Shown piece by piece: positions 5,258 through 7,196 of a stretch of DNA of 7,196 nt. A program made the translations under genes and the position numbers. The notes under the pieces are model-generated. The model was not told the origin of the DNA, did no database searches, and was given only the letters and a program-made list of their open reading frames with translations. Each line of letters starts with the position of its first letter. Position 1 is the stretch's first letter. Source of the stretch: Bacteroidales bacterium. Its GTDB lineage: Bacteria; Bacteroidota; Bacteroidia; Bacteroidales; 4484-276. The DNA is taken from contig JAOZRY010000142.1 in NCBI GenBank assembly GCA_029939965.1, positions 1 through 7,196 on the forward strand. Direction: 5' to 3'.

Positions 5258-7196
5258 ATGAAAAACCTGATTTCACTCATTGCTTTGTTTTTAATAATAT
5301 TAATACCAGCAACAGCACAAATAGTTCCTTTTAAAGATAACACATCCGAAATTGCAAATTTTGAAAGTAAATCATTTCATCAAGCCCCAAACAAATACGA
5401 TAATAAATCCGATGGGGAAATCAACATGGTGTACGCACGGTTTAATTGGGAAATAAACCCCGAAATTATCTTTATTAAAGGTTGTGTAACTTTATATTTT
5501 ACTACAAATGCAGAGCAGGTTTTTGAGATCGGCCTGGAGTTAAACAACAACATGAGCATCGACTCGATTATTTTTAGAAATAATTATGTTTCACATCAGT
5601 ATATCTCAACCTTTAAGTTTAACATTGAACTTAGCGATACACTGGAAATGGGGACGCTGGATTCGCTTAAAATATTTTACCAGGGTGTTCCTGAACAAGG
5701 TACCGGCTTCGGATCGTTTGTGCAGGACGAACACAATGGCACTCCAATTATCTGGACACTTTCGGAGCCGTATGGTGCTAAAGAGTGGTGGCCCGGAAAA
5801 AACGATCTGACAGATAAAATTGACTCCATCGATGTAATTGTTAAAACACCTAAGGCATATCGGGTGGCAAGTCATGGCGATTTGATTTCAGAAATATTGG
5901 ACGGCAACAGCAAAATTTACCATTGGAAGCATCGCTACCCCATTGTGAGTTACCTTGTTGCTGTGGCGATTACAAATTATGTTCAGTTTACAAATTATGC
6001 TGTTCTGGAGGGTGATTCGCTACCCATTCTCAATTATGTTTTCCCTGAAGATTCTGCAACAGTTTTCGACCAAACGGCCAATACTTTTGAGATGATCCAA
6101 TTATTCGACACATTGTTTGGCTCCTACCCTTTTAGCAGCGAAAAGTATGGACACGCACAGTTTTCGTGGGGTGGAGGCATGGAACACCAAACCATGAGTT
6201 TTATGAGCTACTATTCGCACGATTTGAGGGCTCACGAGCTTGCACATTCATGGTTTGGCAACAAGATTACGCTTGCTTCCTGGCACGACATTTTCCTAAA
6301 CGAAGGTTTTGCAACCTACGCTACAGGCCTGTCATACGAGAATATGTACAATGGTTATTATTGGAATATTTGGAAAAGTAACACTAAAAATGCTGTACTT
6401 ACCGAGCCTGACGGATCGGTTTATGTACACGACACAACCGATATAAACCGGATATTCAATGCCCGTCTGTCGTACCATAAAGGAGCCTATCTGCTGCACA
6501 TGCTCAGGTGGGTTTTAGGAGATGACGATTTTTTTGCTGCAATTAGAAATTATGTTGCCGATCCTATGCTAACATATCGGTTTGCAACTCTCAACGATCT
6601 TATTGATCATCTTGAGACTGCCGGCAACATTAACCTTACCGAATTTTTTAACGACTGGTACTATGGTGAAGGATATCCTATTTACAGCATAAATGTGGCA
6701 CAGGAGGAAAGTAGCGGGGATATCCATATTAGTATTTCCCAGGAACAATCGGATATTTCGGTTGATTATTTTGAAATGCCAGTTCCGGTAACCATTTATG
6801 GCAGCGGTAATCAAAAAACTTTTGTTTGTGAAAACTCATATTCGGGCGAACACTACATTTTTGATAACCCCGGTTTTGTGTTGGATTCGGCAAAGTTTGA
6901 TACAGAGCATTGGATTTTGGCCAAACTGAATTATTTAAATTTAGGAATTGAGGATTTGGCAAAACAGAATTTATTTATCCATCCCAATCCGGCTGATAGT
7001 GAGGTTTGTATTCATATTCCGGAACAAATAATAAGATACATTGAGGTTGTGGATATTACCGGACGTAATGTTCTAACAATGTTTCCGAAAACAGAAGGAG
7101 AAAGCTTAAGAATTGACATTTCAGGTTTAAGCTCAGGGCTATATTTTGTAAAAGGCTACACCAACAATAAATGCCATGACGGGAAATTCATAAAGC
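5258..7196 (+). CDS. Secreted M1-family zinc aminopeptidase-like protein with type IX secretion sorting domain (3' end outside window)
   Basis: 646 codons are visible without a stop. Residues 1-20 form a Sec signal peptide (MKNLISL...PATA, cut before Gln21). An N-terminal beta domain of the M1 type follows (about 50-245, with AKEWWPGKNDLTDKID and SYLVAVAITNYVQF). The catalytic domain has GGGMEHQT (305-312), HELAH (326-330) and NEG with Glu349. The pattern is HExxH-18-E, giving zinc ligands His326, His330 and Glu349 and catalytic Glu327. Tyr406 in SYHKGA is the likely transition-state tyrosine. The exopeptidase motif GxMEN has His in place of Asn, common in this bacterial branch as I recall it. 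After the catalytic part there is no long helical C-terminal domain. Instead a type A sorting domain begins near 571 (NLFIHPNPADSEVCIHI ... DISGLSSGLYFVKGY), which would be recognised by the type IX system at the outer membrane. Judging by this domain, only a few residues are missing. Confidence 0.92.
   Translation, partial: MKNLISLIALFLIILIPATAQIVPFKDNTSEIANFESKSFHQAPNKYDNKSDGEINMVYARFNWEINPEIIFIKGCVTLYFTTNAEQVFEIGLELNNNMSIDSIIFRNNYVSHQYISTFKFNIELSDTLEMGTLDSLKIFYQGVPEQGTGFGSFVQDEHNGTPIIWTLSEPYGAKEWWPGKNDLTDKIDSIDVIVKTPKAYRVASHGDLISEILDGNSKIYHWKHRYPIVSYLVAVAITNYVQFTNYAVLEGDSLPILNYVFPEDSATVFDQTANTFEMIQLFDTLFGSYPFSSEKYGHAQFSWGGGMEHQTMSFMSYYSHDLRAHELAHSWFGNKITLASWHDIFLNEGFATYATGLSYENMYNGYYWNIWKSNTKNAVLTEPDGSVYVHDTTDINRIFNARLSYHKGAYLLHMLRWVLGDDDFFAAIRNYVADPMLTYRFATLNDLIDHLETAGNINLTEFFNDWYYGEGYPIYSINVAQEESSGDIHISISQEQSDISVDYFEMPVPVTIYGSGNQKTFVCENSYSGEHYIFDNPGFVLDSAKFDTEHWILAKLNYLNLGIEDLAKQNLFIHPNPADSEVCIHIPEQIIRYIEVVDITGRNVLTMFPKTEGESLRIDISGLSSGLYFVKGYTNNKCHDGKFIK

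Noticed and set aside
5606..5875. Minus-strand and alternate plus-strand open frames inside the M1 peptidase gene
   Set aside because: Shadows of the 646-codon peptidase frame, which has the signal peptide, the zinc motif and the sorting domain in one continuous reading.

Overview
The window looks like chromosomal DNA from a low-GC member of the Bacteroidota, most likely Bacteroidales/Marinilabiliales-like. Three things point there: three good matches to the Bacteroidota promoter element TAnnTTTG placed just upstream of genes, A-rich leaders without clear Shine-Dalgarno sites, and two typical Bacteroidota proteins (an Ig-like lipoprotein with a CANP...GGGPRDTQPP start and an M1 metallopeptidase with a type IX secretion C-terminal sorting domain). 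The genus assignment is inference.

Layout. 1-308 (+) is the 3' end of a GatD/asparaginase-family gene, followed by a good intrinsic terminator (319-359). 309-698 is a 390-bp gap that is not empty. It holds the terminator, a cluster of small hairpins (389-470), a possible 35-codon gene on the minus strand (449-556), a perfect FNR-type palindrome TTGATCTAAATCAA (597-610), and a Rex-type operator (641-658, inside a perfect 10-bp inverted repeat at 637-662) that overlaps the predicted -33 region of the rex promoter. 699-1316 (+) encodes the NADH-sensing repressor Rex. Only 16 bp later comes ade (1333-2970, +), encoding adenine deaminase, probably in the same transcript. A new promoter sits just after the ade stop and drives a small ArsR-family regulator (3026-3325, +; 99 aa). 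Convergent to it lies a large lipoprotein gene (3363 to 5156 or 5135, -) that has no ATG and must start at TTG. Divergent from that gene, 5258-7196 (+) encodes a secreted M1 aminopeptidase-like protein that runs off the window edge a few residues before its expected end.

How it fits together. The clearest regulatory story is redox control. Rex probably represses its own promoter, and through read-through would place adenine deaminase under the same NADH/NAD+ control. The FNR-type site about 40 bp further upstream suggests a second oxygen or redox input at the same spot. The lipoprotein and the peptidase are both cell-envelope products transcribed away from a shared 101-bp region, but nothing in the sequence links their functions.

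I see no mobile element, CRISPR array, tRNA, rRNA or defence-type gene cluster. The protein-coding genes belong to known families. The least explained DNA is 360-600.
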